64,000 bases of DNA from Bin87 sp965204685 (GCA_965204685.1 OZ242004.1:3286001-3350000); one strand, 5' to 3'. Counted from the first letter of the stretch, positions 8,276 to 16,880 are shown. Program-made: numbers and translations. Notes: generated by a model not told the origin, from the sequence alone.

Positions 8276-8602
8276 ATGAGCTGGGTAGAAGACAATCTGC
8301 TGGCGCACGGCGAGACGATACTGCACCAGGTGAACTGCTCAGGAGGCGACGAAGCGGTTCTCACCTCCCATCGCGTGATATTCGTGAATAAAGGTCTGAT
8401 CGGGCGCGATGTCCAGGACCTCAACCTGGTGAACGTGGAGAACGTGGCGGTGAAACAGGGCTTGCTCCAGCGCCTCTTCAACCGGGGAACGGTAATCGTC
8501 GGCAGCGCCAGTGGAAGCCGGGACATGGAAATCCCCAACGTTCCCGACCCCATGGAGTTCCGACGGCAGGCTCTGGCCGCCGTTGACTCACGGCACAGCT
8601 GA
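8276..8602 (+). CDS. PH-like domain protein, copy 2
   Basis: 108 residues from the ATG at 8276 preceded by GGGAGGG; starts MSWVEDNLLAHGETILHQV, parallel to MSWVDENLASGEMVLHRF in the first copy. The two proteins share TSHR, GLIGR-V, SVKQG/AVKQG, GTV-I-GSASG-RD and end with PMEFRRQALAA-D. This copy lacks the hydrophobic insert and has CSGGDEA in its place. The pair is a clear tandem duplication 119 bases apart. Probably the same bPH2-like fold, soluble form. Confidence 0.7.
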   Translation: MSWVEDNLLAHGETILHQVNCSGGDEAVLTSHRVIFVNKGLIGRDVQDLNLVNVENVAVKQGLLQRLFNRGTVIVGSASGSRDMEIPNVPDPMEFRRQALAAVDSRHS

Positions 8603-8962
8603 ACGCTTTCACCGTCCTGATTGCCCGTTCAACTCGCCAAAACCGGGCAGTTGATCCTTAGGGCTAACGGGATTCTTGCCGGTCGCTCCCCAGGTTCCGC
8701 ATCCCGAACTTCCTTGGCCAGCCCAGGCTGGCGTTAGCGCCAGCAACCGGAGCCACTGGCGTCTACGGTGTTGCGTCCGGATCGATTCTGATCCCGTTTC
8801 CCATACTGGCGGGAAATTTTCACCGGGGTTTTCAATTCTCCCTCTCCCTTTGTGGGTGACCTCCTGAAATCTGAAAGACCCTGGACTTTCCGAGGGCAGA
8901 CTGCCGCCGGAACTGCCAGTGTGCTAAATTACTCCTACTTACGCCTTCGGAGATCCCCGATT
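8603..8962. other. Intergenic stretch of 360 bases before lysA
   Basis: No coding sequence recognised. It contains a short hairpin, GCTGGCG-TTAG-CGCCAGC at 8727-8744, without a T-run, and near its end the extended -10 box listed separately. An open frame from 8852 into lysA exists but its first 37 codons do not look like LysA. Confidence 0.55.
8920..8930 (+). promoter_or_regulatory. Extended -10 promoter candidate for lysA
   Basis: TGTGCTAAATT: a TRTGn extension followed by TAAATT, 32 bases before the lysA ATG. The -35 region (TGCCGC at about 8902) is poor. Same form as boxes before the Fe-S protein, ribF, a CaiB gene and the molybdopterin subunit gene. Confidence 0.4.
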
Positions 8963-10276
8963 ATGCTGCCGCAACACCTTGCCCACGTTTTTCCCGACGC
9001 CACGGACACCAACCCTGCGGGTCACCTGACCATAGGCGGGTGCGACGCCGTCGACCTGGTGGAGCAGTACGGCACTCCGCTGTACGTGTTGGACGAGTCC
9101 ACCCTGCGCTCTAAGTGCCGGCAGTTTGCAAGCGCGTTCGCGTCGCGTTACCCCAACTCGCAGGCCGTTTACGCTTCCAAGGCGTACATCAATCCGGCGT
9201 TGGCGCGCATTTTTGCCGAGGAGGGCCTGGGACTGGACGTGGTGTCCGGCGGCGAGCTGGCCGTGGCCGTGGCCGGTGACGTGCCGCTGGAAAAGGTGTA
9301 CTTCCACGGCAACAACAAGACCCCGGCCGAGCTGGAAGAAGCCGTGGCGGCAGGCATCGGCCGCGTGGTGGTGGATAGCTTCCACGAGCTGGACCTGCTG
9401 GAACGGATCTGCGCCGACGCCGGCAAATCCCAGGATATTCTCGTGCGCGTTTCTCCTGGTATCGACCCGCATACCCACGCCTATACCACCACGGGCATCA
9501 TCGATTCCAAATTCGGTTTCTCCATCCAGACCGGCGACGCCGAGAAGGCCGTTCAGCAGGCCATAGCCGCGCCCCATCTGAACCTGCGGGGCCTGCACTT
9601 TCACCTGGGATCGCCGATTTTCGAGCTGGAGCCGTACCAGGCGGCCACGGACCTCGTGCTGCGGTTCGCGGCCGGACTGCGGGAACAGGGCCTCAATCTC
9701 CAGGAGTTCAGCCCGGGCGGAGGGTTCGCCATCGCGTACACGCGGAACGACCAGCCACCGAACCCCGACGACTATGCCGAAGCCATCGTGAGCACACTGA
9801 ATGCCACCTGCGAAGAACTGGGCATGGAACTGCCCGCCCTGGTTATCGAGCCGGGCCGTTCTATCATCGGGCCGGCCGGGGTCGCGCTGTATCGCATCGG
9901 GGCGATCAAGGACATACCGGGCGTGCGCACCTACGTCAGCGTTGACGGCGGCATGGGCGACAACATCCGGCCGGCGCTGTACCAGGCGTCCTACGAAGTG
10001 CTGTCCGCCAACCGTCCCGGCGCCGAACCGGACGCCACCGTCACCATCGCCGGCAAGTACTGCGAATCGGGGGACGTGTTGGCATCGGATATCCTGCTGC
10101 CCACTCCTGCGGCCGGCGACGTGATCGCCATACCCGCAGCCGGCGCCTACTGCCCTTCCATGGCCAGCAACTACAACCTCAATCCCCGTCCTCCCATTGT
10201 GCTGGTGAACGATGGCGAGAGCCGGCTGATCCGCCGGCGCGAGTCCTACGCGGACATGATGCTGTGTGATCTGTAA
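8963..10276 (+). CDS. lysA: Diaminopimelate decarboxylase
   Basis: Catalyses the last step of lysine synthesis, meso-diaminopimelate to L-lysine, with PLP. 437 residues from the ATG at 8963, the usual length. YASKAY (about residues 70-75) holds the PLP Lys; HFHLGS, EFSPGGGFAI (around 250-260), EPGRSIIGPAG, VDGGMGDNIRPALY and CESGDVLASD are the family motifs in the right order, the last carrying the active-site Cys of the partner subunit. The next gene, holB, begins 48 bases downstream, so they may be co-transcribed. Confidence 0.96.
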   Translation: MLPQHLAHVFPDATDTNPAGHLTIGGCDAVDLVEQYGTPLYVLDESTLRSKCRQFASAFASRYPNSQAVYASKAYINPALARIFAEEGLGLDVVSGGELAVAVAGDVPLEKVYFHGNNKTPAELEEAVAAGIGRVVVDSFHELDLLERICADAGKSQDILVRVSPGIDPHTHAYTTTGIIDSKFGFSIQTGDAEKAVQQAIAAPHLNLRGLHFHLGSPIFELEPYQAATDLVLRFAAGLREQGLNLQEFSPGGGFAIAYTRNDQPPNPDDYAEAIVSTLNATCEELGMELPALVIEPGRSIIGPAGVALYRIGAIKDIPGVRTYVSVDGGMGDNIRPALYQASYEVLSANRPGAEPDATVTIAGKYCESGDVLASDILLPTPAAGDVIAIPAAGAYCPSMASNYNLNPRPPIVLVNDGESRLIRRRESYADMMLCDL

Positions 10277-10324
10277 GCCGGCCCGCCGGTAGCTCGTCTC
10301 AGGACCGTCGGCAGGGCCAGCCGC

Positions 10325-11380
10325 ATGTGGTCGACCATCGGGCAGGACCACCTGCTGAAACAAATTGATGCCGCCCTGGGCGCCGGCCGGCTGGCTCATG
10401 CCTACCTGCTGTCTGGTCCGCCGCACGTCGGCAAAATGACGCTGGCTTTGGATATGGCCGCCGCTGTCAATTGCGCGGTACTTGGCGGGAAACAAGCGGG
10501 GTCCATGTTTGCGGAGCCTGGCGATTCCCATGGACCGTGCGGCAATTGCGAACCCTGCCAACGGATACGTCGTGGTGTGTTTGCCGATCTCAAGATCGTC
10601 GCGGTTGGCGGAGATCCCAGGGTCGCCACTCGAATCAGCATTGAGCAGGTGCGCGAAGCGGAGAGCTTCCTCGCCGTCACGCCGGTGGAAGGTTCGTGGA
10701 AGGTGGTGATCTTCGACGGCGCGGAAACCCTGTCGGCGGGCCAAAGCGAGCCGGCCAACGCCCTTTTGAAGACGCTGGAGGAACCACCGCCCCAGGTTCT
10801 GGTGCTCCTGCTTACCACCAACGAAGACGCAATTCTGCCGACCATACGGTCGCGCTGCCGGACGCTGCCGCTGCGACCAATGCCCGGCGAGGCATTGAGC
10901 GAGTATCTAGAATCTAATCGCGGAGTCGAGCCTGACCAGGCCCGTCGCCTGGCCCGCCTGGCCCGAGGGTGCCCGGGATGGGCGATCAACGTCCTCGACG
11001 ACCCGGACCGTCTGGACGCCTACCAAGAACAACTGTCACAGGTTTCGTCCGTTGCGTCGTCGCCGTTGGACGCCCGGTTCAACTACGCGAACACCCTGGC
11101 GGGTAGTTTTTCCGGCGACCGGGATACGGTTCGCCAGGAGCTTTACCTGTGGGAACGCTGGTGGCGCGATGTCCTCCTAGTCAAAGAGGGCCTGCCGGAA
11201 CGCACTCACAATGATGACCGGCTCGCGGAGTTAATCGGCCACGCCGACGCGGCAACCACCCCGGACATCGTTGCTTTCCTGGAAAGCGTCCGGGAGACCC
11301 TGAGCGCGCTGGACGCCAACGTCAACCCCCGGTTGGCGCTGGAATGCATGATGCTGGCGATACCGAGCGGAGTGGCCTAG
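10325..11380 (+). CDS. holB: DNA polymerase III subunit delta'
   Basis: Clamp-loader subunit of the replicative polymerase. The N-terminal AAA+ domain has a degenerate Walker A, GPPHVGKM (about 31-38), with Met where Ser or Thr would be, normal for delta', which does not need ATP. A zinc module is visible as Cys near residue 50 plus CGNCEPCQRI (about 73-82). SEPANALLKTLEEPP and SRCRTLPLRP are the sensor and SRC motifs. 351 residues. Follows lysA closely on the plus strand and converges on the smr gene. Confidence 0.92.
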   Translation: MWSTIGQDHLLKQIDAALGAGRLAHAYLLSGPPHVGKMTLALDMAAAVNCAVLGGKQAGSMFAEPGDSHGPCGNCEPCQRIRRGVFADLKIVAVGGDPRVATRISIEQVREAESFLAVTPVEGSWKVVIFDGAETLSAGQSEPANALLKTLEEPPPQVLVLLLTTNEDAILPTIRSRCRTLPLRPMPGEALSEYLESNRGVEPDQARRLARLARGCPGWAINVLDDPDRLDAYQEQLSQVSSVASSPLDARFNYANTLAGSFSGDRDTVRQELYLWERWWRDVLLVKEGLPERTHNDDRLAELIGHADAATTPDIVAFLESVRETLSALDANVNPRLALECMMLAIPSGVA

Positions 11381-11396
11381 ACCGAACTAGGGACTG

Positions 11397-11852
11397 TCAC
11401 ACCGCTTCGTAGGCTTTGTTGCGCCCTCTGGCCACCGTGCGTAGCCGTCCCTGCCTTTCAAGGCTGCGGATGGCCTGGATCACGCTGGGATCACCGTAGC
11501 GCCGGAACTTGCCGGTGATTTTGCTCTGCGTGCGTGCGGTCTCGCAGTATTCCAGCACTTGTTCGGCCAGCAGGTCGCTCACTCCGGGCAGAGGTCGGAT
11601 GGGCATGACTAGGGTGTGTCCCGGATTGCCGTCGGCGTCTTCTCCGGGTTGAAATTTCAGGCGATCGCTATGGGCGGTGAGGAAGGAGCGTACGCGGCGT
11701 CGCAGTGACCCGCCGGTCCCCGTCGATCCGTAGCCATGCACGATCTCGATGATTTCTGAAGACGACCCGTCGGCCAGGACCCGGTTATAGGTCGCGATCA
11801 GTTCGGTCAGCGATTCGGACCAGGTCCTGCCGTGGAGGTCGATGCTGGCCAT
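11397..11852 (-). CDS. Smr-domain protein
   Basis: 151 residues. Begins with SIDLHGRTWSESLTEL, the DLHG signature of Smr (small MutS-related) domains, followed by IIEIVHGYGSTGTGGSLRRRV (about 37-57), matching the HGxGxGxLR motif; Smr domains bind or nick nucleic acid. The C-terminal third (from about 95) looks like a winged-helix fragment with DPSVIQAIRSLERQGRLRTVARGRN. Lies six bases after the HNH gene stop on the same strand, so the two probably form an operon; the pairing hints at a nucleic-acid processing role. Confidence 0.82.
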   Translation of the reverse strand: MASIDLHGRTWSESLTELIATYNRVLADGSSSEIIEIVHGYGSTGTGGSLRRRVRSFLTAHSDRLKFQPGEDADGNPGHTLVMPIRPLPGVSDLLAEQVLEYCETARTQSKITGKFRRYGDPSVIQAIRSLERQGRLRTVARGRNKAYEAV

Positions 11853-11858
11853 GAAGCG

Positions 11859-12590
11859 TTAGTCGGCCACCGCCATCAAGGCCGGCTCATTCTCGCTGCC
11901 GTTCCGCGACTTGGCGGCGGTTTGCCAGGGGATGTACTGTTTCCATTCTTCCAGAATGGTCCGGTTTTCCAGGATACGGTACGGGTTGGGCTGCGGGGCG
12001 GTCGGCAGGCGGCGCAGCTTCATGTTCGCCTCTTCAGGCGTGCGTCCCGCTTTGTCGAGGTTGCACCGACCACAGGCGGCCACTACGTTGTCCCAGGTAT
12101 GTGGGCCGTGTTGCCGTCGGGGCACAACGTGGTCCAGGGTAAGTTGCTGCGAGCGCTTGCCACAGTATTGGCAGGTGTAGTGGTCCCGCAGGAACACTTC
12201 CTTCTTGGAAAGACGGCGCGGCGCGAAAGGACGCTTCACCAAATACACGAGCCGGATTATCGAAGGGGCATTCAGCGAAGCGTTGTAGGTGCGGATCCGC
12301 GACGCCTCGGCTCGCTGTTCCAGGAGCTCAGCCTTGCCCTTGGCTACGAGGACGATAGCACGGCGAACCGTGCAGACGTTAACTGGGACGTAGTTGAGGT
12401 TCAGCACCAGGACCGGCGCAGTGAGCCGACCCGGTATCGGGGCCTTGCCCTTGCGTTGGTCTTCCTCCGCTGTCGCAGAGACATCCGCTTTGCCGGGCTT
12501 TCCGCCCGAACCGTTGGCGTTGGGTTGTCGACCATGATGCCTGTTCCTGGTCGCACCCTTTTTTCGACCCGTTCGTCCCCGGCTTGCCAT
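11859..12590 (-). CDS. HNH endonuclease
   Basis: 243 residues. A basic, disordered N-terminus (1-55) precedes a conserved domain PVLVLNLNYVPVNVCTVRRA, then CQYCGKRSQQLTLDHVVPR (about 148-166) and NVVAACGRCNLDKAG, giving two CxxC zinc pairs, the His of LDHVVP and the Asn of WDNVV as the HNH catalytic core. This is the widespread stand-alone bacterial HNH family often found outside phages. First gene of an operon with the Smr protein; a TATAAT box on the minus strand lies at 12675-12670. Confidence 0.9.
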   Translation of the reverse strand: MASRGRTGRKKGATRNRHHGRQPNANGSGGKPGKADVSATAEEDQRKGKAPIPGRLTAPVLVLNLNYVPVNVCTVRRAIVLVAKGKAELLEQRAEASRIRTYNASLNAPSIIRLVYLVKRPFAPRRLSKKEVFLRDHYTCQYCGKRSQQLTLDHVVPRRQHGPHTWDNVVAACGRCNLDKAGRTPEEANMKLRRLPTAPQPNPYRILENRTILEEWKQYIPWQTAAKSRNGSENEPALMAVAD

Positions 12591-12922
12591 CTGCCAACCT
12601 CATTGCAGGTAGCGTATTCGCTGCCGCGTCGTGCCGAAACGATAATTCGTGGTTGATAGTGCTCTACCCATTATAACGCCGATTTCCATAATTCGACACG
12701 GCGGCCATCACGCTTGTCGAGGCTCAACTCGCCGGCGTGTGGCGTGATCCTGCAAAACCCGCCGAACGCGGCTGCGGAAACGCTCTCATGACCCGCAGGT
12801 CACCATCCCATCCGCGCTTCGGTCCAGCCCGGCGGGGCAACGCCCCCCGTGTGATAAACTAGCGGCCGATTTCAGGCTCGAGCGTTACCGACACTGGCGT
12901 ACCGCTCCAGGACAAGACTAGA
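12591..12922. other. Divergent promoter region between the HNH gene and the Fe-S protein gene
   Basis: 332 bases without a gene. On the minus strand TATAAT (12675-12670) with a weak TGTCGA 17 bases upstream probably drives the HNH-smr operon. On the plus strand TGTGATAAACT at 12850-12860 is an extended -10 box ahead of the Fe-S protein ATG at 12923. A small GC hairpin GGGGC-AAC-GCCCC lies just before it. Nothing else recognised. Confidence 0.5.
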
Positions 12923-14980
12923 ATGGTTCCCCCCGATTCGCTTTTTGGCGTCATTCCCGTATGGGTTGGCGTCTACGTTTTGACCGTACTCACGTTCGGA
13001 GTGGCCGGCTACGTCGTGTATCACCGGGTATTTCGGCTGGTATTGCAGGGTCTCCCGGTGGCCCGATTCGACCGGCCGATGACCAGGCTAACGGGCGCCG
13101 CCGCGATAGTATTGGGACAGCGCAAAGTTCTGCAGCGGGTGGGACGCCTGGACCCCCGTTCGCGCAGCGTCGACCTGGCCGGACTGGGACACGCCACCAT
13201 CTTCTGGGGGTTCCTATCCTTCAGCTTGTCGTACCTGATCTTCATATTCGGCGGGTCCATCTGGCATCCTCTGGGCGAGACCATCCTCACGAAGACCGGC
13301 GTGCTGGTTTACAGCATCTATCTGGATATCTTCGCGGCTTTAATCCTGGCCGCTCTCATTTGGGCCCTGGTTCGACGCTGGATCGCGCAGCCGCACCGGC
13401 TTAGCTTCGACCTGACCCGCAAAGGGGAGTCGGTGGTGATCGTTGGGCTGACGGCCGGCCTGATGGTCGCAACCTTGCTGGTCCATTCCTTTCATGTGGC
13501 AGCCGGTGGCGCTGGTCCGGAAGCCGGCGTGTTTATCGGCGCAGCCATCGGCAACTGGCTCAACGCGATGGGCATGTCCGCAGCGACCGCCGGCGTTCTG
13601 CAAGCGACCTTCTGGTGGGTACACCTGCTCATCGTGCTCGGGTTCGGGTTGTACATTCCGTTTTCGAAGCACATCCACATGGTGGCCGCTCCGTTGAACG
13701 CTTTCTTCCGCAACCTCGAGCCGCGCGGCACGCTGGCGACCATGGACCTGGAAAACGTCGAACGTTTCGGCGCGTCCCGGGTTCAGGACTTCACCTGGAA
13801 AGAGTTACTGGACGGTTACGCCTGCGCGGTGTGCGGCCGGTGCACCGATGCCTGCCCGGCGCATACCACCGGCAAGGTTCTCTCCCCGATGCACATCGTC
13901 GAGAACCTCAAGGAGCACATGATCGCCATCGGGCACCAAGGGGCGCGTGACGCCGAGCACGTGGAGCCCATGCCCCTGATCGACGGCGCAATTCCGGAGC
14001 AGGCGGTATGGGACTGCGTATCCTGCGGGGCCTGTATGGAGGAGTGCCCGGTGGTCGTCGAGCACGTACCTACCATCATCGACATGCGCCGCAGCCTGGT
14101 GCTCGAGGAGTCCCGGATACCCGAGACCGGCATGAACGCCCTGCTGAGCATGGAGCAGCGCGGACACCCGTGGCGCGGAACCACCTTCGCGCGCACCGAT
14201 TGGGCGGAAGGCCTCGATGTTCCGACCATGGCCGAAAAACCCGATGCCGAGGTTCTTTTCTGGGTGGGCTGCACCGGCGCCCTGGAACAGCGTAGCCAGG
14301 GCATCGCGCGTTCGATGGCCAAGGTATTGAAATCAGCCGGCGTCGACTTCGCCATCCTGGGCGACGAGGAGAGCTGTACCGGCGACCCGGCCCGGCGCAT
14401 GGGGAACGAGTACCTGTTCCAGATACTGGCGCAGCAGAACGTCGAGGTGATGAACGGCTACAACGTAAAGACCGTCGTCACCATCTGCCCGCACTGCTTC
14501 AACACCATGAAGAACGAATACCCGCAGTTTGGCGGGGAGTACGAGGTGCTCCACTACAGCCAATTCGTGGACACCCTGATCCGCGATGGCCGGATCAAGC
14601 CCGTGAAGATGATGGACGTGTCGGTGGCCTACCACGATTCGTGCTACCTGGGCCGCCACAACGGAGTCTACGACGAGCCGCGCAACGTCGCCAGGGCCAT
14701 TCCCGGCCTGAAGTTGGTGGAGATGGCGCCCCGATGCCGCGAGCGCGGGTTCTGCTGCGGCGCCGGCGGCGGTCACATGTGGATCGAGGAGAGCCAGGGG
14801 GAGCGGATCAACCACGTGCGCACCGATCACTTCTTGGAAACCCAGGCCGACACAGTGGGCGTCTCCTGCCCGTTCTGTCTCCAGATGATGACTGAGGGCA
14901 TCCAGTCCAAGGGACACTCCGAGAGCAAGGACGCCCGCGACGTGCTGGAAATCCTGGCCGACAGCCTGGCCGACGATTAG
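12923..14980 (+). CDS. Membrane Fe-S oxidoreductase, HdrD/GlpC-like with NarI-like membrane domain
   Basis: 685 residues. Residues 1-260 form about five or six membrane helices resembling the nitrate reductase gamma/HdrE cytochrome b domain. Two [4Fe-4S] motifs follow: CAVCGRCTDACP (about 296-307) and CVSCGACMEECP (about 365-376). Two CCG domains come next, with WVGCTGA, ICPHCFNTMKNEYP, DSCYLGRHNGVYDEPR, CCGAGGGHMW and SCPFCLQMM. Such fusions pass electrons between quinones and soluble partners such as electron transfer flavoprotein, so acyl-CoA oxidation is a plausible link. The partner is not encoded next to it. Confidence 0.85.
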   Translation: MVPPDSLFGVIPVWVGVYVLTVLTFGVAGYVVYHRVFRLVLQGLPVARFDRPMTRLTGAAAIVLGQRKVLQRVGRLDPRSRSVDLAGLGHATIFWGFLSFSLSYLIFIFGGSIWHPLGETILTKTGVLVYSIYLDIFAALILAALIWALVRRWIAQPHRLSFDLTRKGESVVIVGLTAGLMVATLLVHSFHVAAGGAGPEAGVFIGAAIGNWLNAMGMSAATAGVLQATFWWVHLLIVLGFGLYIPFSKHIHMVAAPLNAFFRNLEPRGTLATMDLENVERFGASRVQDFTWKELLDGYACAVCGRCTDACPAHTTGKVLSPMHIVENLKEHMIAIGHQGARDAEHVEPMPLIDGAIPEQAVWDCVSCGACMEECPVVVEHVPTIIDMRRSLVLEESRIPETGMNALLSMEQRGHPWRGTTFARTDWAEGLDVPTMAEKPDAEVLFWVGCTGALEQRSQGIARSMAKVLKSAGVDFAILGDEESCTGDPARRMGNEYLFQILAQQNVEVMNGYNVKTVVTICPHCFNTMKNEYPQFGGEYEVLHYSQFVDTLIRDGRIKPVKMMDVSVAYHDSCYLGRHNGVYDEPRNVARAIPGLKLVEMAPRCRERGFCCGAGGGHMWIEESQGERINHVRTDHFLETQADTVGVSCPFCLQMMTEGIQSKGHSESKDARDVLEILADSLADD

Positions 14981-15151
14981 ACGTACCGCGGAGACTATCA
15001 AGCAGTTCAAATCCAGCCGGGCCGCTCCCTCGCAACAAAGTCCGTAATCGTCCGGTGGATCGTATTGAGTAGTGATGTGGTCCGGGTAGCTCATCTGGAT
15101 CGTGGCCCCTCGGCTTGTAGCATCCGTCCAGATATTGCCTCGTTCTCGGGG

Positions 15152-15961
15152 ATGCTGACCATGTTCATAGACATACTGGAACGCCGATTGCTGTTCCAGC
15201 CGCAACCGGTATGTGATGCCCTGCCGACCGACCTCGGCTTGGAGTTCAAAGAAACCTGGTGCGAGTCGGACCGCGGACACAGGTTGCAGTGCTGGTATAT
15301 CCCCGGCGACCGTCGACCCGACATGACTTGGATGTGGTTCGGCGGCGCCGGCGGCAATTTGAGCCTTCGGGTCGGCGAGTTTGCGGCGGTCAGGAAGCAT
15401 ACCGGCGCGAACATATTCGGGTTCGACTACGGCGGGTTTGGCAACAGCCGGGGCAAGGCGACGGTGCGGAACACCGCCATCGACGCGCGGGCTGCTCTAA
15501 CCCACCTGCAACGCACCTACGGCGCAGATCAGGCGAACACCCTGTTTATGGGGATATCCATGGGCGCGGCCGTGTCGACAAGGCTGGCGGCCGAGTCCTG
15601 GTCGCCGCTGGGGATAGCGCTGGTTGCTCCATTCGCCTCGCTGCGCGATATGGGCAAGTTGTTCTACCCGACCCTCACCTGGTCGGGACGGCTGGTCGGC
15701 AATCGCTACAACTCGGTGGCTCTGGTTGACCGCATTGACTGTCCGTTGCTGATACTGCACGGCGCTGACGACGAGTTGGTGCCGCTGTCGCAGGGTCGCA
15801 AGCTATTCGACGCAGCGCGCGAACCCAAGCAGTTGGTAACGGTAGAAACGGCCGGACACATGAACGTTGGCGACTACCCGGAGTTTTGGGACGGCCTTTG
15901 CGGTTGGCTGGATGATGTCGTGCTTGCCGGCAGGTCCACCGCCGTGACCGTCCGAGAATGA
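15152..15961 (+). CDS. Alpha/beta hydrolase
   Basis: 269 residues from the ATG at 15152 (a second ATG at 15161 is equally possible). MFIDILERRLLFQPQP is the usual start of the membrane-associated BEM46/YfhR-like hydrolases. FDYGGFGNSRGK (about 92-103) precedes the nucleophile elbow GISMGAAVS; the acid ILHGADDELVP and the His AGHMN complete a Ser-Asp-His triad. Substrate unknown. It stands alone between the Fe-S protein and the selenoprotein gene, 101 bases upstream of the latter, so co-transcription is possible. Confidence 0.87.
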   Translation: MLTMFIDILERRLLFQPQPVCDALPTDLGLEFKETWCESDRGHRLQCWYIPGDRRPDMTWMWFGGAGGNLSLRVGEFAAVRKHTGANIFGFDYGGFGNSRGKATVRNTAIDARAALTHLQRTYGADQANTLFMGISMGAAVSTRLAAESWSPLGIALVAPFASLRDMGKLFYPTLTWSGRLVGNRYNSVALVDRIDCPLLILHGADDELVPLSQGRKLFDAAREPKQLVTVETAGHMNVGDYPEFWDGLCGWLDDVVLAGRSTAVTVRE

Positions 15962-16062
15962 CGGTTCGCCCGAACCTCCGACGCGGCATTGCGCCGCCGG
16001 CGCGATTCCCCTATCATCCGCCAAACTCGCGCATCGCCGCGCCAACTTGAGGGAGGGTACCC

Positions 16063-16332
16063 ATGGCTCAGAGGCCCGACGTGAACCGGATGGAAATTGA
16101 AATCGTTTATTGCTGGGATTGAGGGCACGCCGGACGCGCGGCCTGGATGGCCAGCGAAGCTTTGACCCGCACCGGTGACAACATTTCGACCTTCAAATTG
16201 ACTCCGGGCGAACACGGCAAGTTCGATATCCTGATCGACGGCGAGTTAGTCGGCGAGCACAAACACACACCCGACGCCCACCTGTTCCCGGACCTACAGG
16301 ACCTGATGGCCGCCATAAACGACCGGATCTAA
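16063..16332 (+). CDS. SelW/Rdx-family selenoprotein with in-frame TGA (CxxU)
   Basis: From ATG 16063, which has GGGAGGG seven bases upstream, 19 codons lead to TGA at 16120-16122; the same frame then runs on to TAA at 16330-16332. Reading TGA as selenocysteine gives an 89-residue protein. The region IVYCWDU followed by AAWMASEAL, LTPGEHGKFDILIDGEL and LFPDLQDLMAAI matches the Rdx/SelW family (YCxxC or YCxxU, then RAxWMAxE, PGxxGxFxVxxDGEL, FPDxxxL) along its whole length. Family members are thioredoxin-like redox proteins. Translation from the ATG at 16147 would lose the active site. A short hairpin (16123-16144) after TGA could serve as a SECIS element, although its loop lies rather close to the TGA. 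Followed by a strong terminator. Confidence 0.85.
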
Positions 16333-16351
16333 CCCGTTTCTATAGAAGCTG

Positions 16352-16391
16352 CCCGGGTTTTCGTGCGAATACGAAGACCCGGGTGATTTTT
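16352..16391 (+). terminator. Intrinsic terminator after the selenoprotein gene
   Basis: A 13-bp stem with one G-T pair (16352-16364 with 16371-16383), loop GCGAAT, then TGATTTTT. It lies 20 bases after the TAA and supports the TAA, not the TGA, as the end of the gene. Confidence 0.85.
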
Positions 16392-16395
16392 GTCC

Positions 16396-16695
16396 CTAGA
16401 ACCCGCTCATCACCTCGATGGTGTAATCGAGGACTTCAAGGTCGGGGCGGACCTCAATCACGAAGTCCACCACGTCGTCGATCAGTGACCTGGTTTGGTC
16501 CGCGCTGACGCCGACGCAGGACACGGCCAGGGTTACGCTCTGCCATGCATTCCCATCGACGCCGGCGTCCTGGGCAACCGAAACGTTGAAGCGGCCGCGT
16601 ATTCGCTGGATCAAGCTGCGCGCAGCCTGTCTCCGGGTCTTGAGGCTGCGACTCTCGGGCACGCGGAGATTGATGTGCGCTACTGCTACGTGCAT
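16396..16695 (-). CDS. DUF503 (YlxP-like) protein
   Basis: 99 residues starting MHVAVAHINLRVPESRSLKTRR, the characteristic DUF503 start (xHIxLRxPxSxSLKxKR), then RFNVSVAQ (about 35-42), and a VTLAVSCVGVSADQTRSLIDDVVDFV C-terminal half. YlxP-type proteins form a ferredoxin-like fold and lie beside ribosome-maturation genes in many bacteria; their exact role is unknown. Here the gene is solitary, converges on the selenoprotein and diverges from rex. Confidence 0.88.
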   Translation of the reverse strand: MHVAVAHINLRVPESRSLKTRRQAARSLIQRIRGRFNVSVAQDAGVDGNAWQSVTLAVSCVGVSADQTRSLIDDVVDFVIEVRPDLEVLDYTIEVMSGF

Positions 16696-16851
16696 GAGTT
16701 TGGTGGCAAGCGACTACAAGGCAAAGGAACGGTGCACCAAGTCTAACTTGTCCGCCGCCGGGGAGCGAGTTTCGCATGGCGGGAGGCGCCGGGCCAGAGC
16801 CGATGATTGCGGGCGTCCGACGACAATCGTACTCGCCCATTCGTGCCGGTA

Positions 16852-16880
16852 TTGACGATGGATAAGCGTCGGGATAGATT
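16852..16880 (+). promoter_or_regulatory. Promoter candidate for rex
   Basis: TTGACG (16852-16857), 17 bases, TAGATT (16875-16880). It lies about 100 bases before the first rex ATG. No TTGTGA-n-TCACAA Rex operator is visible nearby. Confidence 0.45.

Noticed and set aside
8939..10744. Long minus-strand open frame of 601 codons over lysA/holB
   Set aside because: It mirrors lysA in the reverse frame; the translation is rich in Gly, Arg, His and has no family motif.
16147..16332. A separate 61-residue gene starting at ATG 16147
   Set aside because: No ribosome-binding site at this ATG and it lacks the family active site; the selenoprotein reading explains the whole frame.
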